Shown here in pieces: positions 9,054-17,655 of a stretch of 64,000 bases of DNA. The first letter of the stretch is position 1, and the number at the start of each line of letters is the position of its first letter. Under the pieces are notes generated by a model. That model did not search any database. It had not been told where the DNA came from and saw nothing but the letters and a program-made list of their open reading frames with translations. A program made the translations under genes and the position numbers. The stretch is from positions 186,001 to 250,000 of the forward strand of contig NZ_JAGSOJ010000001.1 of assembly GCF_023684385.1 (NCBI RefSeq). The letters are read 5' to 3'. This DNA comes from Oceanirhabdus seepicola (GTDB taxonomy: Bacteria; Bacillota; Clostridia; Clostridiales; Clostridiaceae).

Positions 9054-9449
9054 CTATTTATCACCAACATATTCTTTGTCTTTATCAAGTATATGCTCCT
9101 TAATCCATTTAACTATAAAGTCTAATATTCCTATGATATATTGATCTTGATTAGCATCTACTTCCTTAAAGTTTATATTGCTAACTTTTTCTATGAAATA
9201 GTCATGCTGCATTTTGTGAGTAAATAATTTTTTATAACCTATACTTGCTAGATAATCCTCTTCTTCTGAAAAGTGAAATTGAGCATATTCCTTCAATTCA
9301 TCTATTATATCTAGTATCTTATCGTATTTATCCACATAAAAATCATTTTCCAGAAGCTGATACCCTTTGTTAGCTATCTCAAAAATCTTTTTATGTTCAT
9401 TATCAATTTTCTCTATTCCAATCTCGTATTCATTTTTCCACACAAACAT
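9054..9449 (-). CDS. Bacteriohemerythrin
   Basis: 131 residues of the hemerythrin family, a four-helix bundle that binds O2 at a non-haem di-iron site. The metal-binding pattern is complete: H19 in DNEHKK, H59 and E63 in HFSEEE, H78 and H82 in HKMQH, and H119 with D122/D124 in KEHILDKDK. Length is normal for a stand-alone single-domain protein. In anaerobes such proteins are thought to sense, store or detoxify oxygen. The start has AGGGGG upstream. It is a single gene, transcribed divergently from the GGDEF gene, and shares a terminator with Pip. Confidence 0.92.
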   Translation of the reverse strand: MFVWKNEYEIGIEKIDNEHKKIFEIANKGYQLLENDFYVDKYDKILDIIDELKEYAQFHFSEEEDYLASIGYKKLFTHKMQHDYFIEKVSNINFKEVDANQDQYIIGILDFIVKWIKEHILDKDKEYVGDK

Positions 9450-9808
9450 ATACTTTACCCCCTGATAAAAAGATTAACTAAATCTCTTATTTATTATAAA
9501 ATTGTACCCACACAATTAAATACTTATTTTCTAACCTTAATGAATTTAATTACATTATAATTCAAAAATAATATAAATATGTAGGTTATGTGTATCACTT
9601 TGCTTCTAATCAATTATAATTGTTATGTAATATTAAATATTCTTATAACCATATAATACTATACTTACATGAATTAATCAATTAAATTTCTCTGATAACT
9701 ATAAAACTCTTTATTCATGATTCCCCTCCTATTCTTTATTATGGGTAGGAGACTATGATATAATAAATCTAAATGTTTTTTGAAAATTATACTAGAGGAG
9801 CATGATTG
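9450..9808. other. Divergent intergenic region, bacteriohemerythrin / GGDEF
   Basis: Very AT-rich spacer between two divergent genes. The one clear signal is an extended -10, TGATATAAT at 9756-9764, 45 nt upstream of the GGDEF start and on the plus strand. No open frame with a ribosome binding site was seen. Confidence 0.5.
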
Positions 9809-11257
9809 ATGAACAAATCTTTATTAAGTATCCTGTTAATTATATCTTCAATATTGCTTAGCAATCTGGCTCTTTATGGAATTAGAAGAAAGAAAATACC
9901 TGGTGCTTTTGCGTTTTCTATTCTTTTGATAGCCATGACATTTCATTCTTTAGGGTATTCCTTTGAGCTGTTAAGTGATTCTGTAGAAAAGATGTATTTT
10001 GGGATAAGAATAGAATATATAGGAGTGTCTTTTTTTCCATTTCTTATTATGCTGTTTGCAAGAGAGTATGCAGATGAAAGAAAATTTGCTAATAGATATA
10101 TGTTATGTTTGCTGATTACGGTTAATATTGCTACTTTAGTTTTTGTGAACACAAATTCTTACCACTTCCTCTTTTATTCTTCTGTTAGCCTTGATTCTTC
10201 GTTGGGATTTAATGCTTTGAAGTTAGAAAAGGGAATTTGGTACTATGTACATATAGCTGTATTATGCTTTTCGAATTTGTACAGCATTATAGTTTTTGCT
10301 GTGAAATCAAAGAAATCAAAAGGAGACTACAGAACTAAAGCACTCTTTATGCTTGTGGGTGTCACAATACCTCTGGTGGTTTTTACTGTCTATATTTTGG
10401 GGTTTGGCCCGGCATGCATTGATTTACTACCATTCTCATATATATTTATGAGTCTTTTAATTGGAGTTGGCCTTTTCAGGTATGATATGCTTTTCTTGAC
10501 ACCTATCACCCATGAAATGGTGTTTAATGCTGTAGATGACGCTGTTCTGGTTACAGATAGGAATGGAATGCTTATAAGCTTTAACCACGCATCAAAACAG
10601 TTCTTCCCGTCTCTTGAAGGCATTAGGGCTGGTGAATCCATTAAATTGATTAGAGAACTGTTTAATTACGATTTTGAGTCATATAAGGATATCTATGAAT
10701 TAGATGACAGGATATACAATTTCAAGCTTATTGAAATGAAAAACAACAGAGGGAGACTTTATGTTATAAATGACATAACTGAATCAGAACAGGCAAAAAA
10801 ACAGCTTGAAATTCTGGCAACTAGGGATACCTTGACTGGAATTTACAACAGACGGCATTTTATGAATCAAATCGAAAAAGATGTAACCCAAGGAGTTTTT
10901 GTCATAATCGATATTGACTATTTCAAAAACATTAATGATAAATTTGGCCATACTGAAGGTGATAAGGTACTGAGATATTTTGGATATGAATTTAAAACTT
11001 TCTTTAAAGAGCATATGGTATGTAGATATGGAGGAGAGGAATTTGCCATTTTTATTCAGAATGATGATTTAGATAAGGCATTTTTAAAACTGGAAGCATT
11101 CAGGGAAAGAATAGTTTCTAATACTACTACTTTAAGATTTACATTCTCAGCGGGAATGGCTGCATATGAAACGGGTCGAATATCAAATACGATTATTGAA
11201 GCTGACAAAAAACTTTACGAGGCAAAGGAAAATGGTCGAAATCAAATTAGATACTAA
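9809..11257 (+). CDS. 7TM-PAS-GGDEF diguanylate cyclase
   Basis: 482 residues from an ATG at 9809 with GGAG 8 nt upstream; an in-frame TTG just before it is less likely. The N-terminal 225 residues contain about seven membrane helices of the HisKA_7TM sensor type. A PAS-like segment follows (VLVTDRNGMLISFN). The C-terminus is a GGDEF domain with TRDTLTGIYNRR, DIDYFKNINDKFGH and the active-site signature GGEEF, so cyclic di-GMP synthesis is expected. The RxxD inhibitory site normally found 5 residues before GGEEF is absent (FKEH is in its place), which suggests no product inhibition. The signal sensed is unknown. Confidence 0.85.
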   Translation: MNKSLLSILLIISSILLSNLALYGIRRKKIPGAFAFSILLIAMTFHSLGYSFELLSDSVEKMYFGIRIEYIGVSFFPFLIMLFAREYADERKFANRYMLCLLITVNIATLVFVNTNSYHFLFYSSVSLDSSLGFNALKLEKGIWYYVHIAVLCFSNLYSIIVFAVKSKKSKGDYRTKALFMLVGVTIPLVVFTVYILGFGPACIDLLPFSYIFMSLLIGVGLFRYDMLFLTPITHEMVFNAVDDAVLVTDRNGMLISFNHASKQFFPSLEGIRAGESIKLIRELFNYDFESYKDIYELDDRIYNFKLIEMKNNRGRLYVINDITESEQAKKQLEILATRDTLTGIYNRRHFMNQIEKDVTQGVFVIIDIDYFKNINDKFGHTEGDKVLRYFGYEFKTFFKEHMVCRYGGEEFAIFIQNDDLDKAFLKLEAFRERIVSNTTTLRFTFSAGMAAYETGRISNTIIEADKKLYEAKENGRNQIRY

Positions 11258-11460
11258 GTTTTTTTCTATAATGTATCTTATGATTATACAGTGAACAGTA
11301 TTATACATAGCGTATATTTAAGTCGAAGATTTGGACAAGGTATTAGATCTTATGGAAAATATAAATCAACTTTTCATTCTCCATTATAATACATATTAAA
11401 TATTGTTCTAAACAAATCTACAATCCTCTATAGATTGCGCCCATGCAGGGCACACCAAAT

Positions 11461-11499
11461 AAAGCATCTGTGCGTTAAACACAGATGCTATTATTTTTC
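11461..11499. terminator. Terminator hairpin, inverted copy of that at 8991
   Basis: AGCATCTGTG and CACAGATGCT form a 10-bp stem around CGTTAAA, followed on the plus strand by ATTATTTTT. It lies between the convergent GGDEF and 86-residue genes. The loop is the reverse complement of the loop at 9004-9009 plus one A. Confidence 0.75.
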
Positions 11500-11528
11500 A
11501 TATCTATTATTATCGTGTGTTAGTGTTT

Positions 11529-11789
11529 CTAGTAAGATATATGTGTTATAAGCTCGTCTCTTTTCATTCTAATTAATCTAACGTCTTTATTCTCTTTCAT
11601 AGCTTGTTTAATTACCATTTTTACTTCTTTGTAATCTACTTTTTTATAATCTATAGTATATCTTTCATCTATGTAATTGATAGTACTCATATAATGTCCA
11701 TATTTATCTGTCCATTTAATTTCTACCCATGCAAAATCATCCTTTAAGTCTCTTAAAAGATCATTAATTGACCTACGTTTTTGCAACAT
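11529..11789 (-). CDS. Hypothetical 86-residue protein
   Basis: A short soluble protein beginning MLQKRRSINDLLRDLKDD, with a mixed charged composition and a probable beta-rich centre (FAWVEIKWTDKYGHYMSTINY). The ribosome binding site AGAGGGG supports the start. No membrane segment, signal peptide or recognised motif. It sits on the border of the mobile-element remnants at 11.9-13.7 kb, so it may be cargo or native. Function unknown. Confidence 0.6.
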   Translation of the reverse strand: MLQKRRSINDLLRDLKDDFAWVEIKWTDKYGHYMSTINYIDERYTIDYKKVDYKEVKMVIKQAMKENKDVRLIRMKRDELITHISY

Positions 11790-11880
11790 AGTATATCCCC
11801 TCTAAATATATTATAATATGTAAATTTATAAATTAAAAGAACTTTTAGGATAATATGTAATTTGTGTCAAATTATAAGAA

Positions 11881-11979
11881 TCATCAACAACCATGGATAC
11901 CTATTCACATGTGACACAAAAGATGAAAAAATATAGTGTAGATATCTTTGAAAAAATATTTGCCACCCAAAAAAATTAG
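11881..11979 (+). pseudogene. C-terminal remnant of a tyrosine recombinase (phage-type integrase)
   Basis: Thirty-two codons ending in TAG read SSTTMDTYSHVTQKMKKYSV and on to DIFEKIFATQKN. The MDTYSHVT segment carries the catalytic tyrosine at the place it has in phage and ICE integrases, and the tail is the usual amphipathic C-terminal helix. The frame upstream has a stop at 11875-11877, so the rest of the enzyme is gone. A hairpin (stem 11959-11968 with 11979-11988, one mismatch) and a T run at 11994-12000 still follow it. It lies immediately beside the att-like repeat at 12001, the expected position for an integrase gene. Confidence 0.75.
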
Positions 11980-12000
11980 GGTGACAAACAACGTTTTTTT

Positions 12001-12051
12001 CACTTATTCAATTCTTTAACCCTGCTTATATCAACGATAGCCTAACTATAT
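12001..12051. repeat. att-like direct repeat, distal copy of the rlmD 3' end
   Basis: This 51-nt segment matches 13745-13795 at about 39 of 51 positions, with a 16-nt identical core (GCTTATATCAACGATA). Read on the minus strand it still encodes IVRLSLI followed by TAA, the C-terminus of the rlmD-type gene. A duplicated gene 3' end flanking a 1.7-kb insert is the signature of site-specific integration into that end. Confidence 0.7.
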
Positions 12052-12057
12052 AAAGTA

Positions 12058-12900
12058 TTAATTAAAAATAGAATAAATTACCTCTTTAAACAACTTATTA
12101 ATATACTTATATGACACTGACTCTTTTGTAATATCTTTATTGTACTCTTTTACATTATTTTCATTATAAATATATTTTTCTATTTTTATAACATTTTCTT
12201 TACTTAAATATATTAAGCATTCACCTTTTTTTATCTTATTATCTTTCAAGTATATATGCAACTCTACTGGATACTCCATACTATTGTCTATAATATTTTC
12301 TGCCCATTTCGATCCAAGAAAATCATTTAAAAAGATACTTCCTTGATTTTCTATACCCTTTATATATTCTCTAACACTATCAGAATGTATTTTAAAACAA
12401 AAATCTTCACATTCTCTTTCAACTATTTCATTGTTAATTAATATACTCTTATCCAATTTATTTAATGATGCTTTATACTTTATCTTATTATTATTTTCTA
12501 TACTTGGCACTCTAATACCAATTGACTTTTCGAATAATTCACCTAAAGATATCTTTATTTCACTATCACTAATTTTATAATTCATGTTTAATAATTTGCT
12601 AAAGTCTTTATTATTAGAAATGAAACCAATTGTCCCATAATGCTTGTCTTTTATCTTTGCTCCTAAAATATTTATATCTGATTTCTCTAAGATATTTTCA
12701 ATTAAAGCTCTGTTGTTTTTACTATTTGTATAATCATATTTGATTTTGATTTTGTATTCATAACTAGAATAGTTTTTATACTTTTCATATGAATCTTTTA
12801 ACATCATATATGACCTAACTTGTTGAATATAAGGAATGCTCATTACTATGACTATACCTAAAATAATTAAAATAACTACTCTTATAATGTTTTTTTTCAT
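12058..12900 (-). CDS. Hypothetical membrane-anchored protein in integrated remnant
   Basis: 280 residues with one N-terminal membrane helix or uncleaved signal (IRVVILIILGIVIVMSIPYI) and no lipobox, followed by an extracytoplasmic domain of about 250 residues rich in Lys, Asn and Ile. The composition is lower in GC than the neighbouring housekeeping genes. I recognise no domain. The ribosome binding site is weak (GAAAG). It is the only intact-looking gene between the two copies of the rlmD 3' end (12001 and 13745), so it is most simply read as cargo of the old integrated element. Function unknown. Confidence 0.6.
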   Translation of the reverse strand: MKKNIIRVVILIILGIVIVMSIPYIQQVRSYMMLKDSYEKYKNYSSYEYKIKIKYDYTNSKNNRALIENILEKSDINILGAKIKDKHYGTIGFISNNKDFSKLLNMNYKISDSEIKISLGELFEKSIGIRVPSIENNNKIKYKASLNKLDKSILINNEIVERECEDFCFKIHSDSVREYIKGIENQGSIFLNDFLGSKWAENIIDNSMEYPVELHIYLKDNKIKKGECLIYLSKENVIKIEKYIYNENNVKEYNKDITKESVSYKYINKLFKEVIYSIFN

Positions 12901-13138
12901 TTTTATCCAACTTTCATTAATTAACTTTATTTCTACATAATATCATTGTCTATCATTTTCATCAAGATTTTTCTTAATTATTCCAACTGTAAAGATTCAA
13001 TTCTAATTTGATCTATTTATATATCATCTATAAGCCTACATACTCTCATAAAATTAAACATGGAAGACATATATCATATACAACATATCAACGCATTCCA
13101 TCGTAATCTAAAGAACTGGCAAGCCAAGTTGCCAAAAG

Positions 13139-13395
13139 ACATTTGGCAATATCGATAGGTACATATGGATTAAAATAAGAAAACATCTGAAAAGTTTACA
13201 TCCCAACAAACCGTTTAAATGGATATTAACAGACCTCACGTTAACAAAACACAGTTATTTAAAATAAGTTGAATACCAATAGTGAGGCATGCTGTAGTTA
13301 AGTATATGACTAGCCCTGATGATACCAGTCTAAAAGAATATTTTGAAAAGAGAAATAAGAAGGATTTCATAAAAGACAATGTTTTGAGTAGATAA
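13139..13395 (+). pseudogene. Group II intron reverse transcriptase/maturase, broken fragments
   Basis: Two short frames match the C-terminal part of intron-encoded proteins. The first, 13139-13267, contains NIDRYIWIKIRKHLKSLHPN, the maturase X-domain pattern ending in HPNKP-KWI. The second, shifted by one frame at 13273-13395, contains VVKYMTSPDDTSLKEYFEKR and then KDNVLSR, which in intact proteins precedes the HNH nuclease module. The HNH module itself is missing. Stops and frame changes show that no functional enzyme is made. Intron domains V and VI follow at 13526. Confidence 0.75.
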
Positions 13396-13525
13396 AAGTC
13401 ACCCAAAATCAACAACTACTTGAAGAATAATCAAGTAGAACCCAATAGTAATAAATAATACGAATTGATTAAGAAGGCGTTCAAGAAGTTCAAATACCAA
13501 CTTGTATGAGGTAAAAAGATGGTTT

Positions 13526-13604
13526 GATCCGTATGTGTGTGAACACACAAGTACGGACCTTAGAGGGGAACTAAGTCGCAAGGTCCCCTACCTACTCGAC
13601 CACT
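13526..13604 (+). ncRNA. Group II intron domains V-VI, decayed
   Basis: Positions 13526-13559 are exactly 34 nt and fold as domain V: GATCCGTATG pairs back to AAGTACGGACC across a GAAC-type tetraloop region. The following stretch (GAGGGGA ... TCCCCTACCTACTCGAC) matches the usual domain VI and 3' end, ending in AC. The catalytic triad, normally AGC at positions 2-4 of domain V, reads ATC here, so splicing activity is probably lost. Confidence 0.7.
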
Positions 13605-13655
13605 AGATAAAGAAATCATTTGTTACAAAAAGAGTTTAATGTAATAAGTTAAGAA

Positions 13656-13682
13656 GTAAAGGAACCTGGGAGTTCCTTTTAA
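13656..13682 (+). terminator. Terminator-like hairpin downstream of intron remnant
   Basis: AAAGGAAC and GTTCCTTT form an 8-bp stem with a 6-nt loop and end in TTTT on the plus strand. It lies between the intron remnant and the rlmD stop codon. Confidence 0.6.
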
Positions 13683-13744
13683 ATCACTTGATTATCAACA
13701 ATATTTTTAAACATAGCCTTAATTTTAAACAATATCTATTTTTT

Positions 13745-13795
13745 CACTTCTTTTAATCTCTAAATCCGCTTATATCAACGATAATCTAACTATAT
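13745..13795. repeat. att-like direct repeat, rlmD-proximal copy
   Basis: Partner of 12001-12051. This copy supplies the last eight codons and stop of the present rlmD gene plus about 23 nt beyond it. The copies have drifted at about a dozen positions, so the integration is old. Confidence 0.7.
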
Positions 13796-15185
13796 TCTCC
13801 ACATGATAAGTATGAGGGAACATATCAACAGGCTGAATCTCTTCTACCTTGTAACCATGCTTTGTTAAGTATTTTAGATCTCTTGCTTGTGTTACAGGAT
13901 TACAAGAAATATAAATAACCTTCTTTGGACTCATCTTCACCAAAGAAGACAGGAATTTTTCATCACTACCGCTTCTTGGTGGATCCATCATAACTGTGTT
14001 CAGTTTCTCACCAGCGTCAGCCATCTTCACCATGAATTCCCCTGCATCACCTTCATAGAAACGAGCATTCTTTATGTTATTTATCTTAGCATTTTTAATA
14101 GCATCCTTTACAGCATCCTTGTTCAATTCAACTCCAATAACTGACTTCACATTTTTACTGAGGATAAGTCCTATAGTTCCAATACCAGAGTATGCATCCA
14201 TAACCACTTCCTCACCTTTAAAATCAGCCATTTCAATTGCTTTGGTGTATAACTTATGGGTTTGTATAGGATTAATCTGATAAAAGGATTTAGGAGAGAT
14301 ATTAAAAGTACAACCACATAGTATATCTCTAATAGTCCCTTTACCATAGAGAACATTTTCTCTATCTCCAAGTACCATGCTAGTTTTTTTGTTATTCACA
14401 TTCATTACAATAGTTGTAATCTCAGGATGCTTCTTTAATAATGCCTTTACGAAATTGTTTTTTGAAGGAAAGACAGTACTCCCTGTAACTAGTACTACCA
14501 TCACTTCTTTAGTGGCGAACCCTGTTTTAATAAGGACATGTCTTAAAAGCCCCTGACCTCTCACCTCATCATAAGGCCTCATCTTGAAAGATTTCATAAG
14601 TTCTCTAATTGAAGCATTTATCTCATCTGCCTTAGGATCTTGTATTATACAACGTTCAATGGGAATCACTCTATGGCTACTTGTTTCATAAATACCTGAA
14701 ATAATCTCTGTCCTATTTCCATAAGCATACGTTGCGTGTATCTTATTTCTATAATCATATGGCTTTTCCATAGTGATAATTGGATTAACCTTACCATATT
14801 GTTTCATAAGCTCTTCAATATTGTTCTGCTTAAATTTTGATTGCCCTTCATAAGACATATGCTGAAGTTGACATCCACCACATTCATTATAATGAGGACA
14901 TTTAGGTTTCACTCTGTATGGAGATGATTTCTTTACCTGAAGAATTCGTCCTTTAGAGGTTACACCTCTTTTTGATATTTCTACAGTTGCAGTTTCGTCT
15001 TTAATTAAATTTGGAATAGAGAGTTTCTCATTTCTATGAAATATTATACCTCTTCCCTCTTCATCCATACCTATACATTTAAATTCCATTGCTTCTTTTT
15101 TAGAATTATTTTTCTTATGTGTTTTATCTTTAATTTTTCTATTATCCTTAAAATTTTTCTTAAAGTTCCCTTTATTGTTTTTCAT
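13770..15185 (-). CDS. rlmD: 23S rRNA (uracil-C5)-methyltransferase RlmD family
   Basis: About 471 residues. After a basic lysine/asparagine-rich tail comes a TRAM-type RNA-binding segment, then the Fe-S cluster motif CPHYNECGGCQLQH with a further Cys in RCIIQDP, and the SAM methyltransferase core with DAYSGIGTIGL, DPPRSG and YISCNP, the last holding the catalytic Cys. It methylates a uracil in 23S rRNA; clostridial members may modify more than one site, as RlmCD does. I chose the ATG at 15185 because AAAGGATGG is 5 nt upstream, while the ATG at 15194 overlaps that sequence. The final codons lie in an att-like repeat, so the C-terminus was probably restored by an integrating element. Confidence 0.88.
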   Translation of the reverse strand: MKNNKGNFKKNFKDNRKIKDKTHKKNNSKKEAMEFKCIGMDEEGRGIIFHRNEKLSIPNLIKDETATVEISKRGVTSKGRILQVKKSSPYRVKPKCPHYNECGGCQLQHMSYEGQSKFKQNNIEELMKQYGKVNPIITMEKPYDYRNKIHATYAYGNRTEIISGIYETSSHRVIPIERCIIQDPKADEINASIRELMKSFKMRPYDEVRGQGLLRHVLIKTGFATKEVMVVLVTGSTVFPSKNNFVKALLKKHPEITTIVMNVNNKKTSMVLGDRENVLYGKGTIRDILCGCTFNISPKSFYQINPIQTHKLYTKAIEMADFKGEEVVMDAYSGIGTIGLILSKNVKSVIGVELNKDAVKDAIKNAKINNIKNARFYEGDAGEFMVKMADAGEKLNTVMMDPPRSGSDEKFLSSLVKMSPKKVIYISCNPVTQARDLKYLTKHGYKVEEIQPVDMFPHTYHVENIVRLSLI

Positions 15186-15317
15186 TCTATCCATCCTTTA
15201 TACAACTCTAGTTATTGCTAATTATTTTAACTTTTATTTTTACATTATATCATTCTTTTAGATGTATGAAAATAAATGTTATTTTTAGTGATTACAGTAT
15301 AGATAATAAATGACATA

Positions 15318-15353
15318 AATAAACTCAAGGGATGATGCTAATCCCTTGAGTTC
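15318..15353 (-). terminator. Terminator of htpG
   Basis: AACTCAAGGGA and TCCCTTGAGTT make an 11-bp perfect stem with a 9-nt loop, 16 nt after the htpG stop codon. The T stretch on the minus side is short (TATTTAT), so termination may be partial. Confidence 0.75.
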
Positions 15354-15368
15354 ATTATTTAAATTTAA

Positions 15369-17246
15369 TTATTTCATTATCTTACATATATTATTTGTAA
15401 ATTCTACTGGATCTTCAATTGGTAATCCTTCAATTAATAATGCTTGGTTGTATAGAAGCTTAGTATAAAGTTCAAGTTTCTCTTCATCCTGCTCTGTTGC
15501 TTCTTTAAGCGCTGCAAACACCTCATGGTTAGGGTTTATCTCAAGAACTTTATCTGCCTTCATATTTGGATTATCAGGCATAGCACTTAGGATTTTTTCC
15601 ATCTCTATTGAAAGTTCCCCTTCATTAGATAAACAAACTGGATGTTTCTTTAATCTCTTAGATGCTTTAACAACCTTAATTTTATCCCCTAAGATATCTT
15701 TCATTTTTCCAAATAAATCTTTGTTTTCTTCATCAGTAGCAGAAGAATCGTTTTCATTTTCCGCTTCTATTCCAAGATCACCACTTGAAACTGATTTGAA
15801 TTCTTTCTCTTTGTAGTTCATAAGCATTCTTATAGCAAACTCATCTACATCATCAGTGAAATATAGTATCTCATATCCTTTATCTAATACAAGCTCTGTC
15901 TGAGGTGATTTCTCTATTCTATCAATGGAATCCCCAGCTGCATAATAAATATATTTCTGTTCTTCTGGCATTCTAGATGTGTATTCATCCAAAGTGACCA
16001 TTTTCTTCTCTTTTGATGAGTAGAACATTAATAAATCTTGTAAGTCATCTTTATTACTTCCGTAACCACTATAAATACCATACTTTAATTGTCTTCCGAA
16101 AGATTTGTAGAATTCTTCATATTTCTCTCTATCATTCTTTAAAAGTTTATTAAGTTCATTTTTAATCTTAGTCTTTATGTTCTTAGCAATCAGCTTAAGT
16201 TGTCTATCATGCTGTAGAATCTCTCTAGATATGTTTAATGATAGATCCTCTGAATCAACTATACCTTTAACAAAGTTAAAATAATCTGGTAATAAATCTT
16301 CACATGTTTCCATGATCATTACCCCGTTTGAGTATAGTTCCAGACCTTTTTTATACTCTTTTGTATAGAAGTCATATGGTGTTTTTTCTGGAATAAATAA
16401 AATTGCATTATAACTTACTGCACCATCAGCGCTTGTGTGGATATATTTAATTGGCTTATCAAATCCATAATGCTTTTCTGCATAAAAGTTCTCATAGTCT
16501 TCTTTAGTTAGTTCCCTCTTATTCTTTTTCCAAATAGGAACCATGCTGTTTACTATTTGTTCCTCTACATAATCCTCGTATTCGTCTTCGCTGCCCTCTT
16601 TTAATTTTCTTTCAGTTATATCCATCTTAATTGGGTATCGAACGAAATCGGAATATTTTTTTACGATTGATTTTAATCTGTACTCTTCTAAATACTCATC
16701 AAAGTTTTCATCTTCTGTATTTTCTTTTAACTTAAGTATTATCACTGTACCAACTGAATCTTTCTCACATGGTTCAATTGTGTATCCTTCAATACCATCA
16801 GATTCCCACTTATATGCCTCATCACTACCTAATGCTTTACTTATTACAGTAACATTATCTGCCACCATAAACGCTGAGTAGAACCCAACTCCAAACTGTC
16901 CAATTATATCATGACCATCTTTTATTTCATTTTCTTTTTTGAATGCAAAAGATCCACTTTTAGCAATAACCCCTAGGTTATCCTCAAGCGCCTCTTTAGT
17001 CATTCCTATACCTGCGTCAGAAATTTTTAATGTTCTCTCATCTTTATCTATATCTATTTTTATAAAATAGTTATCTTTTTCGAAGCTTAAAGAGTCATCT
17101 GTCAACGCCTTGTAATAAATTTTATCAATAGCGTCACTTGCATTAGAAATCAACTCTCTTAAAAATATTTCTTTATGTGTGTAAATGGAATTAACCATAA
17201 GATCTAAAAGTCTTTTAGATTCGGCTTTAAATTGTTTTGTAGTCAT
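15369..17246 (-). CDS. htpG: Molecular chaperone HtpG (Hsp90)
   Basis: 625 residues from the ATG at 17246, which has AAAGGAG 8 nt upstream (an ATG 18 nt earlier has none). The N-terminal GHKL ATPase domain shows [18 protein letters not shown] and [11 protein letters not shown]. The middle and C-terminal domains are full length and end in the usual hydrophobic dimer region without an MEEVD tail. HtpG is a cytosolic ATP-dependent chaperone. A perfect CIRCE operator lies 24-51 nt upstream of the start, directly downstream of a sigma-A-type promoter, so HrcA repression is expected. It is monocistronic. Confidence 0.96.
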   Translation of the reverse strand: MTTKQFKAESKRLLDLMVNSIYTHKEIFLRELISNASDAIDKIYYKALTDDSLSFEKDNYFIKIDIDKDERTLKISDAGIGMTKEALEDNLGVIAKSGSFAFKKENEIKDGHDIIGQFGVGFYSAFMVADNVTVISKALGSDEAYKWESDGIEGYTIEPCEKDSVGTVIILKLKENTEDENFDEYLEEYRLKSIVKKYSDFVRYPIKMDITERKLKEGSEDEYEDYVEEQIVNSMVPIWKKNKRELTKEDYENFYAEKHYGFDKPIKYIHTSADGAVSYNAILFIPEKTPYDFYTKEYKKGLELYSNGVMIMETCEDLLPDYFNFVKGIVDSEDLSLNISREILQHDRQLKLIAKNIKTKIKNELNKLLKNDREKYEEFYKSFGRQLKYGIYSGYGSNKDDLQDLLMFYSSKEKKMVTLDEYTSRMPEEQKYIYYAAGDSIDRIEKSPQTELVLDKGYEILYFTDDVDEFAIRMLMNYKEKEFKSVSSGDLGIEAENENDSSATDEENKDLFGKMKDILGDKIKVVKASKRLKKHPVCLSNEGELSIEMEKILSAMPDNPNMKADKVLEINPNHEVFAALKEATEQDEEKLELYTKLLYNQALLIEGLPIEDPVEFTNNICKIMK

Positions 17247-17270
17247 TTTAAACTCTCCTTTCAACTTTTG

Positions 17271-17297
17271 TTAGCACTCTCTTTAGTCGAGTGCTAA
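17271..17297 (-). promoter_or_regulatory. CIRCE operator (HrcA binding site) upstream of htpG
   Basis: TTAGCACTC, 9 nt, GAGTGCTAA: a perfect match to the CIRCE consensus, between the htpG promoter and its ribosome binding site. HrcA, kept active by GroEL, represses through this site and releases on heat shock. Confidence 0.97.
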
Positions 17298-17306
17298 CAT
17301 AACTAT

Positions 17307-17335
17307 AAATTACTCCTTTTCCTATGATTTGTCAA
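17307..17335 (-). promoter_or_regulatory. Sigma-A-type promoter of htpG
   Basis: On the minus strand TTGACA (17330-17335) and TAATTT (17307-17312) are separated by 17 nt, just upstream of the CIRCE operator. Confidence 0.75.
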
Positions 17336-17423
17336 TATGTTTTTGATATTTTAACTTTTCATTCACATTTATTTATTGGTTTTTCATAGTATAACTTAAT
17401 TTATACATACACCTTAGAAAAAG

Positions 17424-17485
17424 CTAAACGTCTACATACTCAAAATCACAGCGCTTCAATGTGTTTTGAGTATGTAGACGTTTAG
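17424..17485. repeat. 26-bp inverted repeat (hairpin) between divergent promoters
   Basis: CTAAACGTCTACATACTCAA... pairs with its reverse complement ending ...GTAGACGTTTAG over about 26 bp with one bulged base and a 9-nt loop (gcgcttcaa). It lies between the divergently read htpG and ferredoxin promoters, so it terminates neither of them. Confidence 0.85.
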
Positions 17486-17545
17486 TTTTATACTTAAAAC
17501 CCTATATAGATTCCATATTTTACGATATTAATTTTGATTATTCTA

Positions 17546-17574
17546 TTGACAAAAAGAGAAAGCTATAATATCAT
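17546..17574 (+). promoter_or_regulatory. Promoter of the ferredoxin operon
   Basis: TTGACA at 17546 and TATCAT at 17569 with 17-nt spacing. A second TATAAT at 17564 would give a spacing of only 12 nt and is less likely. Confidence 0.65.
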
Positions 17575-17576
17575 AC

Positions 17577-17589
17577 ATAGTGTCACTAT
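17577..17589. promoter_or_regulatory. Palindromic operator candidate at ferredoxin promoter
   Basis: ATAGTG-T-CACTAT, a perfect 13-nt dyad placed immediately downstream of the -10, where a bound repressor would block initiation. I cannot assign the regulator. Confidence 0.45.
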
Positions 17590-17655
17590 ATCGTAATATC
17601 TGAATATAATAATATATAGATACATAGAATAAAATAACAAGGAGGTATTCTCTAT

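Noticed and set aside
13060..13150. Frame with INAFHRNLKNW, similar to the C-terminal part of IS1595-type transposases
   Set aside because: A different frame here gives a clearer group II maturase match that continues into further intron sequence, so the transposase reading is probably chance.
13399..13581. 60-codon minus-strand frame
   Set aside because: It lies across the intron domain V region on the opposite strand, has no ribosome binding site and is a by-product of the RNA structure.
17546..17569. TTGACA with TATAAT at 12-nt spacing
   Set aside because: Spacing is too short for sigma-A; the TATCAT at 17-nt spacing is the better -10.
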